Shown here piece after piece: positions 8,577 through 16,416 of a stretch of 64,000 nt of DNA. Numbering within the stretch: the stretch's first letter is position 1; every line of letters begins with the position of its first letter. Below the pieces are notes generated by a model, which did not search any database, was not told where the DNA came from, and saw only the letters and a list, made by a program, of their open reading frames with translations. A program made the translations under genes and the position numbers. Source of the DNA: Massilia sp. 9096 (lineage in GTDB: Bacteria > Pseudomonadota > Gammaproteobacteria > Burkholderiales > Burkholderiaceae_D); assembly GCF_000745265.1 (NCBI RefSeq), contig NZ_JQNN01000001.1, positions 4,836,001 to 4,900,000 on the forward strand, written 5' to 3'.

Positions 8577-9161
8577 ATGAAAGTCGTCGCATTCAACCGC
8601 GAACTGCAGGGGACCGGAGCGAGCCGCCGCCTGCGTAACGCCGGCCAGACCCCGGGCATCATCTACGGTGGCGCCGCCGCCCCGCAACTGATCGCCGTGG
8701 ACGGTAACGCCCTCTGGCACGCGCTCAAGAAAGAAGCATTCCACGGTTCCGTGCTGGACCTGGAAATCGAAGGCCAGACCCAGCAAGTCCTGCTGCGTGA
8801 CTTCCAGATGCACGCATACAAGCAGCTGGTCCTGCACGTCGACTTCCAGCGCGTCGATGCAGCGCAAAAGATCACCACCAAGGTCGCTCTGCACTTCGTC
8901 AACGCCGACGTGTCGCCGGCAGTCAAGCTGGGCGGCGCCATCGTGTCGCACGTGCTGAACGAGCTGGAAGTGTCGTGCCTGCCGGGCCAACTGCCGGAAT
9001 TCATCACCGTCGACCTGTCGACGCTGGAAGCCGGTGCATCGGTCCACGTGTCGCAGCTGACCCTGCCGGAAGGCGTGACCGTGGTCGCTCACGGCAAGGA
9101 CCAGACCGTCGCCACCTCGTCGGTGCCGCGCGGCGCCGCATCGACCGACGCTGCCGAGTAA
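8577..9161 (+). CDS. rplY: 50S ribosomal protein L25 / general stress protein Ctc
   Basis: A 5S rRNA-binding ribosomal protein of the longer Ctc type. The 194 residues comprise an N-terminal L25 domain ([26 protein letters not shown]) and a C-terminal beta domain ([29 protein letters not shown]). The ATG at 8577 is preceded by TTTGGAGTAACACC, a good ribosome-binding site. It lies between prs and pth, the usual betaproteobacterial context. Downstream is an intrinsic terminator. Confidence 0.96.
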   Translation: MKVVAFNRELQGTGASRRLRNAGQTPGIIYGGAAAPQLIAVDGNALWHALKKEAFHGSVLDLEIEGQTQQVLLRDFQMHAYKQLVLHVDFQRVDAAQKITTKVALHFVNADVSPAVKLGGAIVSHVLNELEVSCLPGQLPEFITVDLSTLEAGASVHVSQLTLPEGVTVVAHGKDQTVATSSVPRGAASTDAAE

Positions 9162-9201
9162 TCAGCGCGTCCTGCCGCCCATGCGCTGGGCGGCAATCAC
9201 G

Positions 9202-9236
9202 AAAACCCGTCGCGACGCGAGTCCGGCGGGTTTTTT
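9202..9236 (+). terminator. Intrinsic terminator after rplY
   Basis: AAAACCCG pairs with CGGGTTTTTT around a loop that contains a further small CGCG stem, and a T-run follows. It ends the rplY transcript before the repeat tract and pth. Confidence 0.8.
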
Positions 9237-9245
9237 GTTGGGCGC

Positions 9246-9338
9246 GTTTTACACGCCAGGTATTGGACGTGTTTACGCGCTAAGTCTTGAACACGTTTTA
9301 CGCGCTAAGTGTTGAACGCGTTTTACGCGATAATTCTC
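9246..9338 (+). repeat. Imperfect 25-bp tandem repeats (about 3.75 units) upstream of pth
   Basis: Units begin GTTTTACACGCC (9246), GTTTACGCGCTAAG (9271), GTTTTACGCGCTAAG (9295) and GTTTTACGCGATAAT (9320), with a period of 24-25 bp. Units 2 and 3 are nearly identical. The last unit diverges into GATAAT, a good -10 hexamer 28 bp before the pth ATG. The tract therefore abuts or forms the pth promoter. Whether it is a regulator-binding array or a slippage product is not clear. Confidence 0.7.
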
Positions 9339-9361
9339 TTTTTCCCCACTTCCACAGTCTC

Positions 9362-9946
9362 ATGTCCATCCGCCTGATCGTCGGCCTCGGCAACCCCGGC
9401 CCGGAATACGAACAAACCCGCCACAATGCCGGCTTCTGGCTGGTCGATAACCTGGCCAACACGCTGCCGGGCTGCCGCCTGCAGCGCGAGTCCCGCTTCA
9501 ACGCGATGGTGGCCAAGACCTCGATCGGCGGGCGCGATGTCTGGCTGCTCGAGCCGCTGACCTACATGAACCGCTCCGGCCAATCGGTCGGCGGACTGGC
9601 GAAATTCTTCAAGGTCGCACCCGACGAGATCCTGGTCGTGCACGACGAGCTCGACCTGCCGCCGGGCGCCGCCAAGCTCAAGAAAGGTGGCTCGTCCGGC
9701 GGACACAACGGCTTGAAGGACATTACCGCCGCCCTCGGCACCCAGGACTACTGGCGCCTGCGCCTGGGCATCGGCCACCCGCGCACGCTGAACCTGCAGC
9801 AGGGCGTCGCCGATTTCGTCCTGCACCGCCCGCGCCGCGAGGAGCAGGCCCTGATCGAAGAGGCGATCGACAAGGCGCTGCGCGTCATCCCGACCGTGGT
9901 CGAAGGCAAAATGGACCAGGCCACCATGGTGCTGCACAGCGCTTGA
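9362..9946 (+). CDS. pth: Peptidyl-tRNA hydrolase
   Basis: Releases tRNA from prematurely dropped peptidyl-tRNAs. The 194-residue product shows the family signature [20 protein letters not shown] with catalytic His22 and its partner Asn12, plus the later motifs TYMNRSGQ and [11 protein letters not shown] longer frame from 9287 is possible, but the N-terminus [10 protein letters not shown] at 9362 matches the family. The GATAAT -10 element lies only 28 bp upstream, which supports this start. Confidence 0.96.
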   Translation: MSIRLIVGLGNPGPEYEQTRHNAGFWLVDNLANTLPGCRLQRESRFNAMVAKTSIGGRDVWLLEPLTYMNRSGQSVGGLAKFFKVAPDEILVVHDELDLPPGAAKLKKGGSSGGHNGLKDITAALGTQDYWRLRLGIGHPRTLNLQQGVADFVLHRPRREEQALIEEAIDKALRVIPTVVEGKMDQATMVLHSA

Positions 9947-10085
9947 GAACTGGCCAGAAGTTTCCCAAAAGTATCGTACGTACAACAAAATGACAAAATC
10001 ATTTATTGTTCTTTATCAATAAAGATTTCTGTGAAATAATTATCACTGAATTCAATCAGTGAAACCGTCATTTTGACCGTGCCGC

Positions 10086-10100
10086 CGGCTGTGGCGTTGC
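10086..10100 (+). promoter_or_regulatory. Candidate sigma-54 (-24/-12) promoter of PEP-CTERM gene
   Basis: CGGCTGTGGCGTTGC has GG at 10087-10088 and TTGC at 10097-10100, the exact GG-N10-GC spacing of RpoN promoters (consensus TGGCAC-N5-TTGC). The predicted start site, about 12 bp after the GC, leaves a leader of roughly 16 nt before the ATG at 10128. The other PEP-CTERM gene in this window has a similar element at 49708-49722. Confidence 0.6.
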
Positions 10101-10127
10101 CCGTCATACTCAAATTTGGGAAATTAT

Positions 10128-10880
10128 ATGCGCTTTAAATCTGCGTTACTTGCGATCGCCACCGTGGCGTCGCTCTCGGCCATCGGCAGCGGCAATGCAA
10201 CCGAACTGATCACCAACGGTAACTTCGACGGCAGCAACTACGGCCAGATCGGCTGGAACGGCAATACGCTGCAGGGCTGGAACACCACCGGCTACAACTT
10301 CCTGTTCAATACCTCGAACGACGAAGTCTACGGCACGAACGGCGCCAACGGCGCCGTGCGCCTGTGGGGCTGGAATAACGGCGGCCTGAACAACCTCGTC
10401 GCTAGCCCGACCGGCGGCAACTACGTCGCGGCTGATGGCGCCTACGGCGTCGCACCGCTGACCCAGACGATCAATGGCCTGACGGTTGGCCAGCAGTACA
10501 ACCTGACCTTCTATTGGGCCGGCGCACAGCAGTACGGCTACGACGGCATCACCACCGATCGTTGGAAAGTAACGCTCGGCAACGAAACCTATTCGACCGC
10601 CATCAAGACCGATGCCAGCCACGGCTTTACCGGCTGGACCCAGGAATTGATGACCTTCACCGCGACCGGCACCAGCGAGCTGCTGAGCTTCCTGGCGATC
10701 GGTACCCCGAGCGGCGAGCCGCCGTTCTCGCTGCTCGACGGCGTGTCGATGAACCAGGTGGTGCAGCCGACGCCGGCCCCGACGACGAAGGTCCCGGAGC
10801 CGGGCACGCTGGCCATGATCGGCCTGGGCCTGGGCCTGCTGAGCTTCGGCGTACGCCGCCGCAAGTCGAAGCAGAAGTAA
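10128..10880 (+). CDS. PEP-CTERM sorting-domain exported protein
   Basis: A 250-residue exported protein. An N-terminal signal peptide (MRFKSALLAIATVASLSAIG) precedes a Gly/Asn/Trp-rich beta domain beginning NLITNGNFDGS-like (ELITNGNFDGSNY), similar to carbohydrate-binding jelly rolls. The C-terminus carries VPEPGT (about residue 223), a hydrophobic segment and a basic tail RRRKSKQK, the exosortase sorting signal. Such proteins are processed by exosortase and released or attached with exopolysaccharide; no exosortase gene is in this window. The ATG at 10128 is preferred over the in-frame TTG at 10116 because of the signal peptide and the nearby -24/-12 element. Ligand unknown. Confidence 0.9.
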   Translation: MRFKSALLAIATVASLSAIGSGNATELITNGNFDGSNYGQIGWNGNTLQGWNTTGYNFLFNTSNDEVYGTNGANGAVRLWGWNNGGLNNLVASPTGGNYVAADGAYGVAPLTQTINGLTVGQQYNLTFYWAGAQQYGYDGITTDRWKVTLGNETYSTAIKTDASHGFTGWTQELMTFTATGTSELLSFLAIGTPSGEPPFSLLDGVSMNQVVQPTPAPTTKVPEPGTLAMIGLGLGLLSFGVRRRKSKQK

Positions 10881-10901
10881 TTCCGTAGCCGCTTCAACGA
10901 C

Positions 10902-10921
10902 TGCCGGGCTCGTGCCCGGCA
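10902..10921 (+). terminator. Hairpin terminator after the PEP-CTERM gene
   Basis: TGCCGGGC and GCCCGGCA form a perfect 8-bp stem with a 4-nt loop, followed by TCGTCGTTTGTT. The T-tract is weak. It overlaps the region just before the next gene's possible TTG start, which argues for a later start there. Confidence 0.6.
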
Positions 10922-10961
10922 TCGTCGTTTGTTCTACCCCTCGTTCCTGACGGATGCAGCG

Positions 10962-11783
10962 ATGCTGGCCCATTTACCTCCTTTCGCAATGAACGTCGTG
11001 CGCCTGTGCGTCTGGCTGGGCTTGCTGTCGCTGGTGCTGGCGCCGCTCGAGCGCTGGCTGGCGCTGCGCCAGGTCCAGCCGAGCCGGCGCCGCCTGGCGG
11101 CCGACGTCGGCCTGTACTTCTTGAACAGCATCCTGCCCATCGCCGTCCTGAGCCTGCTGTTCGGCGCCGCCGCGGCTACCCTGCAAGTCATCCTGCCCGA
11201 GGCGCTGCGCGCCGCGATCGGCGCGCTGCCGTTCGGCGTCAAGGTCGTGCTGGCGTTCCTGGTTTCCGAAACCGGGTTTTATTGGGGCCATCGCCTCAGC
11301 CACCAGATGCCCTGGCTGTGGCGCTTCCACGCCGTGCACCATGCGCCCGAGGACCTGTACTTCCTGATCAATACCCATGCGCACCCGGTCGACATGATCG
11401 TCACCCGGCTGTTCGGCATGACGCCCTTGTATGTGCTGGGGCTGGCGGGCGCCGGCACCGCCGGCAGCGCCGTCCCGGCGGTGGTCATCGTGCTGGGCAC
11501 GGCCTGGGGCTTCTTCATCCACTCGAACGTACGCGTGCGTCTCGGCTTGCTCGAGCAGGTCGTCGCGACACCGTTCTTCCACCACTGGCATCACACCAGC
11601 CTGGCGCCGCTGGACCGCAACTTCGCGGCGACGCTGCCGATCCTGGACCGCGTGTTCGGCACCCTGCACATGCCGTCGGAATGGCCGCGCGCCTATGGGC
11701 TGGCCGACGCCGGTGCGGCGCACGAGCTGCCGGCTGATTCCGTTTCCGAGACCACGGCGCAAGCGCCGCTGCCGGCGCCATAA
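10962..11783 (+). CDS. Sterol desaturase / fatty acid hydroxylase family membrane protein
   Basis: Integral membrane di-iron oxygenase-like protein of about 273 residues with four or more hydrophobic segments. The histidine clusters of the family are all present: HRLSH, FHAVHHAP, a central NTHAHPVD, and HHWHHTS. This predicts hydroxylation or desaturation of a lipid or carotenoid; the substrate cannot be inferred. An in-frame TTG at 10929 and an ATG at 10989 are alternative starts. I chose 10962 because the TTG abuts the preceding terminator hairpin. No clear ribosome-binding site decides it. Confidence 0.85.
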   Translation: MLAHLPPFAMNVVRLCVWLGLLSLVLAPLERWLALRQVQPSRRRLAADVGLYFLNSILPIAVLSLLFGAAAATLQVILPEALRAAIGALPFGVKVVLAFLVSETGFYWGHRLSHQMPWLWRFHAVHHAPEDLYFLINTHAHPVDMIVTRLFGMTPLYVLGLAGAGTAGSAVPAVVIVLGTAWGFFIHSNVRVRLGLLEQVVATPFFHHWHHTSLAPLDRNFAATLPILDRVFGTLHMPSEWPRAYGLADAGAAHELPADSVSETTAQAPLPAP

Positions 11784-11809
11784 GCCAGGCGCACGCGAGG
11801 CATCGCCTT

Positions 11810-13282
11810 TCAGATCAGGCCGCGCGCCAGCGCCTTGAGCGTGGCCGCCGGGCGCGAATTCGAACCGAGTTTTTCGAAGATGACGTCGACGTGGCTGCGC
11901 ACCGCCGCCGGCGTCATCTTCAGCGCGCGCGCGGTGTCGCGGCTCGTCTCGCCCAGGCTGACGTGGCGCAGCACTTCGGCTTCGCGCGCCGACAGCAGGC
12001 CCTCTCGCGCTGGTGCGCCCGCCAGCGCACCAGCGGTTGCACCTGCGCGCGTACGCGAGGGTGAAGCCTGCGCCGCCGCGATCACCGCGGCCACTGCCTG
12101 GCGATCGAAGCGGCCGGCCGCCGCCTGCGCCGTCAGCAGGGCGGCGGCAGCCGCTTCGCCATGCGGCGGACGCCACGGCCGCGCCGAGCACAGCGCCGTG
12201 AACACCACCGCCACCGCCAGCACGCTCTCCTGCATCCCGAGCGCCGCGCCGCGCGCCTTGCGAAAGTAACCGCTGCCGTCCAGCCGTTCGTAGGCATACG
12301 ACGCCAGCGTCGCTTCCAGCTGGATCGCCGGCACCTGGCTGGCCGCGCGCGCAGTCCAGAACGGCGCCTGGTGCGCCTTGTCCCAGTCGGCGGCATCGAG
12401 CTTGCCGGGACGGTCCCACACCGCGTTCGGCACCGCCACCCGGCCCAGGCCGTGCAGCAGAGCCGCGCGCACCATCGGCTTTTCTTCCAGCGCCAGCATG
12501 CCGGCCAGGTTCGCGCTGTGCCGGGTCAGCTCGGCCACCCGGCGCGAAAAGCCGGCCAGCCAGGGCAGCTTGAGTTCGATGACGTCGGCCAGCAGCGCCA
12601 TCGGCACGCGCCGGTCGTGGCCGGCGTAGTCGGCGGCGCAGGTCGGCTCTTCGAGCGCGTCGAGCCAGGCCTGCGCATGCGGCGCCAGGCGCTCGACCAG
12701 CAAGGCCGGGTATTTCACGCCGGCGCGCTCGCCGATCAGGCGCAACGCGCCCTCGGTGCCGTGCGCCGGCGCCAGTACCTCGAGGTCGCCGGCCAGGCGC
12801 ACGTAGAATACTGAACGCGGGATGCCGGGCGCGAACAGCGGGTCCTGCATGTCGCTATGCTGATGGGTGCCGAACAGGTGGCGCAGGCTTTCCTCGACGT
12901 CCTCGGACAGCCCGAGCAGCGCGGCGATGTCGCCGGCGACCTCGCATTGCATCTGCGCCAGCGGCAGCACGTTGTGCAGGCTGAGGTTGCTGGCGCCGGG
13001 CAGGGTGCGCGTGACCATCGCCAGGCGTCCGCCGACGTCGTCGCCGAGCAGCTGGGCGAAGCCGCCTGCGGTGGCCGTGCTGCCCGACCAGCGCAGCAAG
13101 GCCACCAGCCGGGTGCTGGTGCAGGCTTGCGCGCCATCGCCGTTTTCCTCGGCGAGGCGGGCGGCCAGGCGCGCCGTGCGCATCGAGTGGTCGATCGGCA
13201 GGCCCATGCTGAGGTCGCCGACCACGGCCAGCACCTGCACGGCATCTTCGACGCTGATGGTTTCTAGGGATTGCATGGTCAT
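11810..13282 (-). CDS. LuxR-type regulator with degenerate HD-GYP domain
   Basis: A protein of about 490 residues. The N-terminal part resembles HD-domain phosphohydrolase regulators (MGLPIDHSMRTARLAARLAEE). The central HD-GYP-like region contains LLHGLGRVAVPNAVWDRPGKL (about 272-292) and YERLDGSGYFRKARG (about 330-345). The last 65 residues form a LuxR helix-turn-helix (LSAREAEVLRHVSLGETSRD...KLGSNSR). The canonical HDxGK is HGLGR here, and the HHE before RLDGSGYP is replaced by AYE, so metal-dependent phosphodiesterase activity is probably lost. It is likely a ligand-sensing transcription factor. Start 13282 or 13276; divergent from the GNAT gene by about 40 bp. Confidence 0.8.
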   Translation of the reverse strand: MTMQSLETISVEDAVQVLAVVGDLSMGLPIDHSMRTARLAARLAEENGDGAQACTSTRLVALLRWSGSTATAGGFAQLLGDDVGGRLAMVTRTLPGASNLSLHNVLPLAQMQCEVAGDIAALLGLSEDVEESLRHLFGTHQHSDMQDPLFAPGIPRSVFYVRLAGDLEVLAPAHGTEGALRLIGERAGVKYPALLVERLAPHAQAWLDALEEPTCAADYAGHDRRVPMALLADVIELKLPWLAGFSRRVAELTRHSANLAGMLALEEKPMVRAALLHGLGRVAVPNAVWDRPGKLDAADWDKAHQAPFWTARAASQVPAIQLEATLASYAYERLDGSGYFRKARGAALGMQESVLAVAVVFTALCSARPWRPPHGEAAAAALLTAQAAAGRFDRQAVAAVIAAAQASPSRTRAGATAGALAGAPAREGLLSAREAEVLRHVSLGETSRDTARALKMTPAAVRSHVDVIFEKLGSNSRPAATLKALARGLI

Positions 13283-13321
13283 AATGTAACGGCCAAGCAG
13301 AGAGTGAACAAGGAGCACGAT

Positions 13322-13891
13322 ATGAAGAACCGCATCCGCCGCTACCGGGAGAGCGACCGCAAGGCCGTGATCGCCGCGTTCCGGACCAATGTACCGGACC
13401 ATTTCCCGGCGTCCGAAGAAGCCTGGCTGCGCTCGGCGCTGGATGAACCGGACGGTCCAATGTTCGTGGTGATCGAGGGCGAGGGCAAGCACAAGGCGCT
13501 GGTCGGCTTCGGCGGCTACGAGATCTCCGCGTTTTACAACCTCGCCACGCTGGTGTTCGGCCTGGTGCGCGCCGACCGCCACGGCAGCGGCATCGGCCGC
13601 ATGCTCTTGCAGTACCGCCTGCTGCACATGGCCGGGCGCAAGCTGCGGCCGCGCTATGTGACGGTCGATACGCATCCACACACGGCCGGCTTTTTTCAGC
13701 GCTGCGGTTTTACGGAGATGGCGCGCTGGCCAGGCGGCTACCGCTCCGGGCGCGACCGGGTCGACTTGCGCTTCGAGCTGAGCGACGCCGCCCTCGATGA
13801 CGTGCGCGCGGCGCTCGAGCGCGATGGCATCCGGCTGCCGCACAGGGCGCCGCGCATCCAGGTCACTGCGAAGGCTGGCGTGCAAGCGTGA
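13322..13891 (+). CDS. GNAT-family N-acetyltransferase
   Basis: A 189-residue protein with a GNAT fold. Acetyl-CoA binding motif A is LVRADRHGSGIGRMLLQYRL (about residues 80-99), and the later HTAGFFQRCGF is a typical motif B region. The ATG at 13322 follows AAGGAGCACGAT, a good ribosome-binding site. The acceptor substrate is unknown. It is divergent from the HD-GYP/LuxR gene, and its last 29 bp overlap the convergent transglutaminase-like gene. Confidence 0.85.
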   Translation: MKNRIRRYRESDRKAVIAAFRTNVPDHFPASEEAWLRSALDEPDGPMFVVIEGEGKHKALVGFGGYEISAFYNLATLVFGLVRADRHGSGIGRMLLQYRLLHMAGRKLRPRYVTVDTHPHTAGFFQRCGFTEMARWPGGYRSGRDRVDLRFELSDAALDDVRAALERDGIRLPHRAPRIQVTAKAGVQA

Positions 13892-15200
13892 TGCGGCTTC
13901 GCAGGTCGCGCTCGATGCGCGCCAGCGCCGGCTGCATCCGCTTGATCTCGAGTGCGCCGCAGAGCGGGCGGCCGCTGCGGAAGGTCAGGCGGCGCCGGAT
14001 CAGCACCGTGTTGCCTTGCCGCTCGTAGGCCGCGTGATAAAACACGCCGCCTTGCACCACGCTGAGCGGCGCCGGCAGCTCGGCGATGCGCACGTCGGGC
14101 GGCAGGCGCACGCGCAGCTGGTCTTCGGCATCGATCGCGGCGCAGGCGGCGCGGCCGCTCGAACCGGACAGGCCTCCACGCGGCAAGCCAGCCACGGCTT
14201 CGCCGATCGTGCCCAGGTGGCCGTAACTGGTCGGCAGCGCCGTCGACAAGGCGTGCGCATCGGGCAGGGCGAGCCGTTGCGCAGCGGTGCCGGACAGCGC
14301 GATGCGGTAGTCGCCGCCGCCGTCGAGCGAACCCGAGTTCAAACTGGCATGGCCGAACTGGCGGGCCTCCGGCAGCAGGTAGCCCGCCAGCTGCGCATGC
14401 GCGGCCGGAGGGGCATGCCGCACCAGCGCGCGCGCCGCCATGCGCGCAGGCTCGGCGGCAGCGCCGGCGTAGGTGCGCTCGAGCCGGACGCTGGCGCGGC
14501 CGTCGCGCCGTACGTCGACGACGGCGGCGCTGCGCACGCTTTGCGGCTGCGCCATCGGCGTCATCGCGAAGCCGCCGCTCGCCAGCAGCAGCGCCGGCTT
14601 GCCCAGCAGCGCAGGCGGCAGATAGCCGGCCCCAGCCTCGGGCGCATGCGGGGCGAGGTAGAGACCGAGGGCGGGCAGGTAGACGATCGCGTCGTCGAAG
14701 GCGGCCAGCGTGGGCGGGTCCGGCACGCCGTCGTCCGGAGCGTGCCCGACCAGCGCCGGGGTCGCGTCGATGCCGGCGGCCGCCAGCAGCGCCTGCAGCA
14801 GCAGGGCGGATTCAAGACTATCGGCCTGGCCGCTCTCGAGCACGGCCGCCGCCGGACGCGGCGCCGCGCCACCGGGCGCTATCTGCGTATCGAGTGGCTG
14901 GATATGCTGGCGCACCCAGTCCGCCAGCGCCAGCGCGCGCGTGCGCGGGTCGGCGTACCCGGCCGTGAGCCGGCGCGCGAGCGCAGTCAGCGCCGGTGTC
15001 GGCGCGGCCTTGCCGGCCACGCGCTGGCGCAGGGCGGCGGCCAGGTCGGGGTAGTCGGCGCGCGCATGTGCATGCGCCTGCGCGGCGCCGGCCTCGCGCG
15101 CAGGCGCATGCACATGCGCGCACGCGAGGAGGGCGGCAAGCAGGAGCGGCAGCAGTCGCAGCAGCGCCGTCAATGGCGCAGGGAAAGGGCAATAAGGCAT
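13863..15200 (-). CDS. Exported transglutaminase-like protein lacking the catalytic cysteine
   Basis: A 445-residue protein with a hydrophobic signal (LLRLLPLLLAALLAC) that may carry a lipobox at Cys27. An Ala-rich spacer follows, then a transglutaminase-like core (RALALADWVRQHIQP; ESGQADSLESALLLQALLAAAGI, about 122-144). In active members this last motif reads G-D/Q-C-x-E/D; here the cysteine position is Ala126. The rest has a DUF3857-like architecture rich in beta strands, ending with repeated charged segments. It overlaps the GNAT gene tail to tail. Function unknown; probably a non-catalytic or scaffolding homologue. Confidence 0.65.
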   Translation of the reverse strand: MPYCPFPAPLTALLRLLPLLLAALLACAHVHAPAREAGAAQAHAHARADYPDLAAALRQRVAGKAAPTPALTALARRLTAGYADPRTRALALADWVRQHIQPLDTQIAPGGAAPRPAAAVLESGQADSLESALLLQALLAAAGIDATPALVGHAPDDGVPDPPTLAAFDDAIVYLPALGLYLAPHAPEAGAGYLPPALLGKPALLLASGGFAMTPMAQPQSVRSAAVVDVRRDGRASVRLERTYAGAAAEPARMAARALVRHAPPAAHAQLAGYLLPEARQFGHASLNSGSLDGGGDYRIALSGTAAQRLALPDAHALSTALPTSYGHLGTIGEAVAGLPRGGLSGSSGRAACAAIDAEDQLRVRLPPDVRIAELPAPLSVVQGGVFYHAAYERQGNTVLIRRRLTFRSGRPLCGALEIKRMQPALARIERDLRSRITLARQPSQ

Positions 15201-15295
15201 CAAGGCTCCGCAACAGGTCTGGGCATGAACCGGACCATGGTACGGGGCCGCTTGCGCCAAGGCTTGTGGCGGCGCAAGCGTGCTGGAGGCTCGGT

Positions 15296-16285
15296 TCAGG
15301 CCGATGCGATGGCCGCACCGGTCAGGCGCTCCCAATTTGCGCTGGCAAACCCGGCCCGTGCATCGCCTTCCAGGCCGCACGCGTCGAGGAAGCGGCGCGC
15401 CGTGCCGCCCGGTTTGTACTGGTAGGGATAGTCCGTCGAGAACAACAGCCGCTCCGGCCTCACGACTTCCAGGGCCCGCTGCAGATAATGCGGCATGAAC
15501 ATGCCGCTCGAGGTCACGTACAGGTTGCGCTTGAAATAGGAGGTGATGGGCTGCTGCAGCTTCGCGAACCGGTCCATCGCCGCCAGGCGCTCGGCGAAGA
15601 ACAGCACCATTTCGCCCCAGTGGCCGAGGATCACCTGCAGGTCCGGATGGCGGTCGAAGGTGCCGGCGAGGACGAGGCGTACGAATTGCACCCCGGCGTC
15701 GTAGTGCCACCCCATGCCGAAGTTGGCGAAGGCTAAGTCGAGCTCCGGATTGAAGCCGGAATAATAAGCCTTGCTCACCGCGTCGTCCGGTGTGCGCGGA
15801 TGCAGCAGGATCGGCACGTGCAGCTCGGCCGCGGCGGCGAAGATGCAGGCCAGGTCGGGGTGGTCGAGATTACGCGTGCCCACCCGGCCGCACAGCATCG
15901 TGCCCTTGAAGCCCAGGGTCTTGACGCAGCGCTCCAGTTCTTGCGCCGCTGCCTCGGGCGCCGCCACCGGCAGCGTGGCGAAGGCCTGGAAACGCGTCGG
16001 ATGGCGGGCCACGGCTTCGGCAACGGCATCGTTGACGCGGCGGGCCAGGTCGACGCTGTCCGGTCCCAGTTCGTGCAGGGCCGGGGTCGTCAGCGACAGC
16101 ACCTGCACGTCCAGCCCGGTCTCGTCCATCAGGGCGATACGCCGATCGCCCATGTCCATCAGCCGCTGCGCCATCGGCCCCAGGTCATAGGCAGCCATGG
16201 GGTTGGAAGCGTCCAGGCCCAGCGCGCGCCAGGCGGCGCCGACGTCGGGTGTCAGGTAGTGTTCCTCGATACCGATCAGTTTCAT
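15296..16285 (-). CDS. Amidohydrolase-family metalloenzyme (ACMSD / resorcylate decarboxylase-like)
   Basis: A 329-residue TIM-barrel amidohydrolase-2 protein. The N-terminal GIEEHY is the pattern of gamma-resorcylate/2,3-dihydroxybenzoate decarboxylases. Further metal and catalytic sites are ILLHPRTP, VILGHWGEM and the aspartate of LLFSTDYPYQ. The ATG at 16285 is preceded by GAGGAATTGAT. It is probably a non-oxidative decarboxylase or hydrolase for an aromatic acid. It is transcribed divergently from an adjacent LysR gene 131 bp away, the likely regulator. Substrate not determinable. Confidence 0.82.
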   Translation of the reverse strand: MKLIGIEEHYLTPDVGAAWRALGLDASNPMAAYDLGPMAQRLMDMGDRRIALMDETGLDVQVLSLTTPALHELGPDSVDLARRVNDAVAEAVARHPTRFQAFATLPVAAPEAAAQELERCVKTLGFKGTMLCGRVGTRNLDHPDLACIFAAAAELHVPILLHPRTPDDAVSKAYYSGFNPELDLAFANFGMGWHYDAGVQFVRLVLAGTFDRHPDLQVILGHWGEMVLFFAERLAAMDRFAKLQQPITSYFKRNLYVTSSGMFMPHYLQRALEVVRPERLLFSTDYPYQYKPGGTARRFLDACGLEGDARAGFASANWERLTGAAIASA

Positions 16286-16416
16286 ATCAATTCCTCGCGT
16301 CAGGGGTTTGTAGGGTGTGGCGACTATATCGGCGCCTGCATGGGGGCGGAAGGCGCTTGCCATGCAAGGTGTCTTTGCACGGCGTGGATGGTTCAGCGGG
16401 GTGCGGACGAGGTACC

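Noticed and set aside
9246..9338. Repeat tract upstream of pth as a CRISPR array
   Set aside because: Units are directly adjacent with no unique spacers, are degenerate, and have no cas genes nearby.
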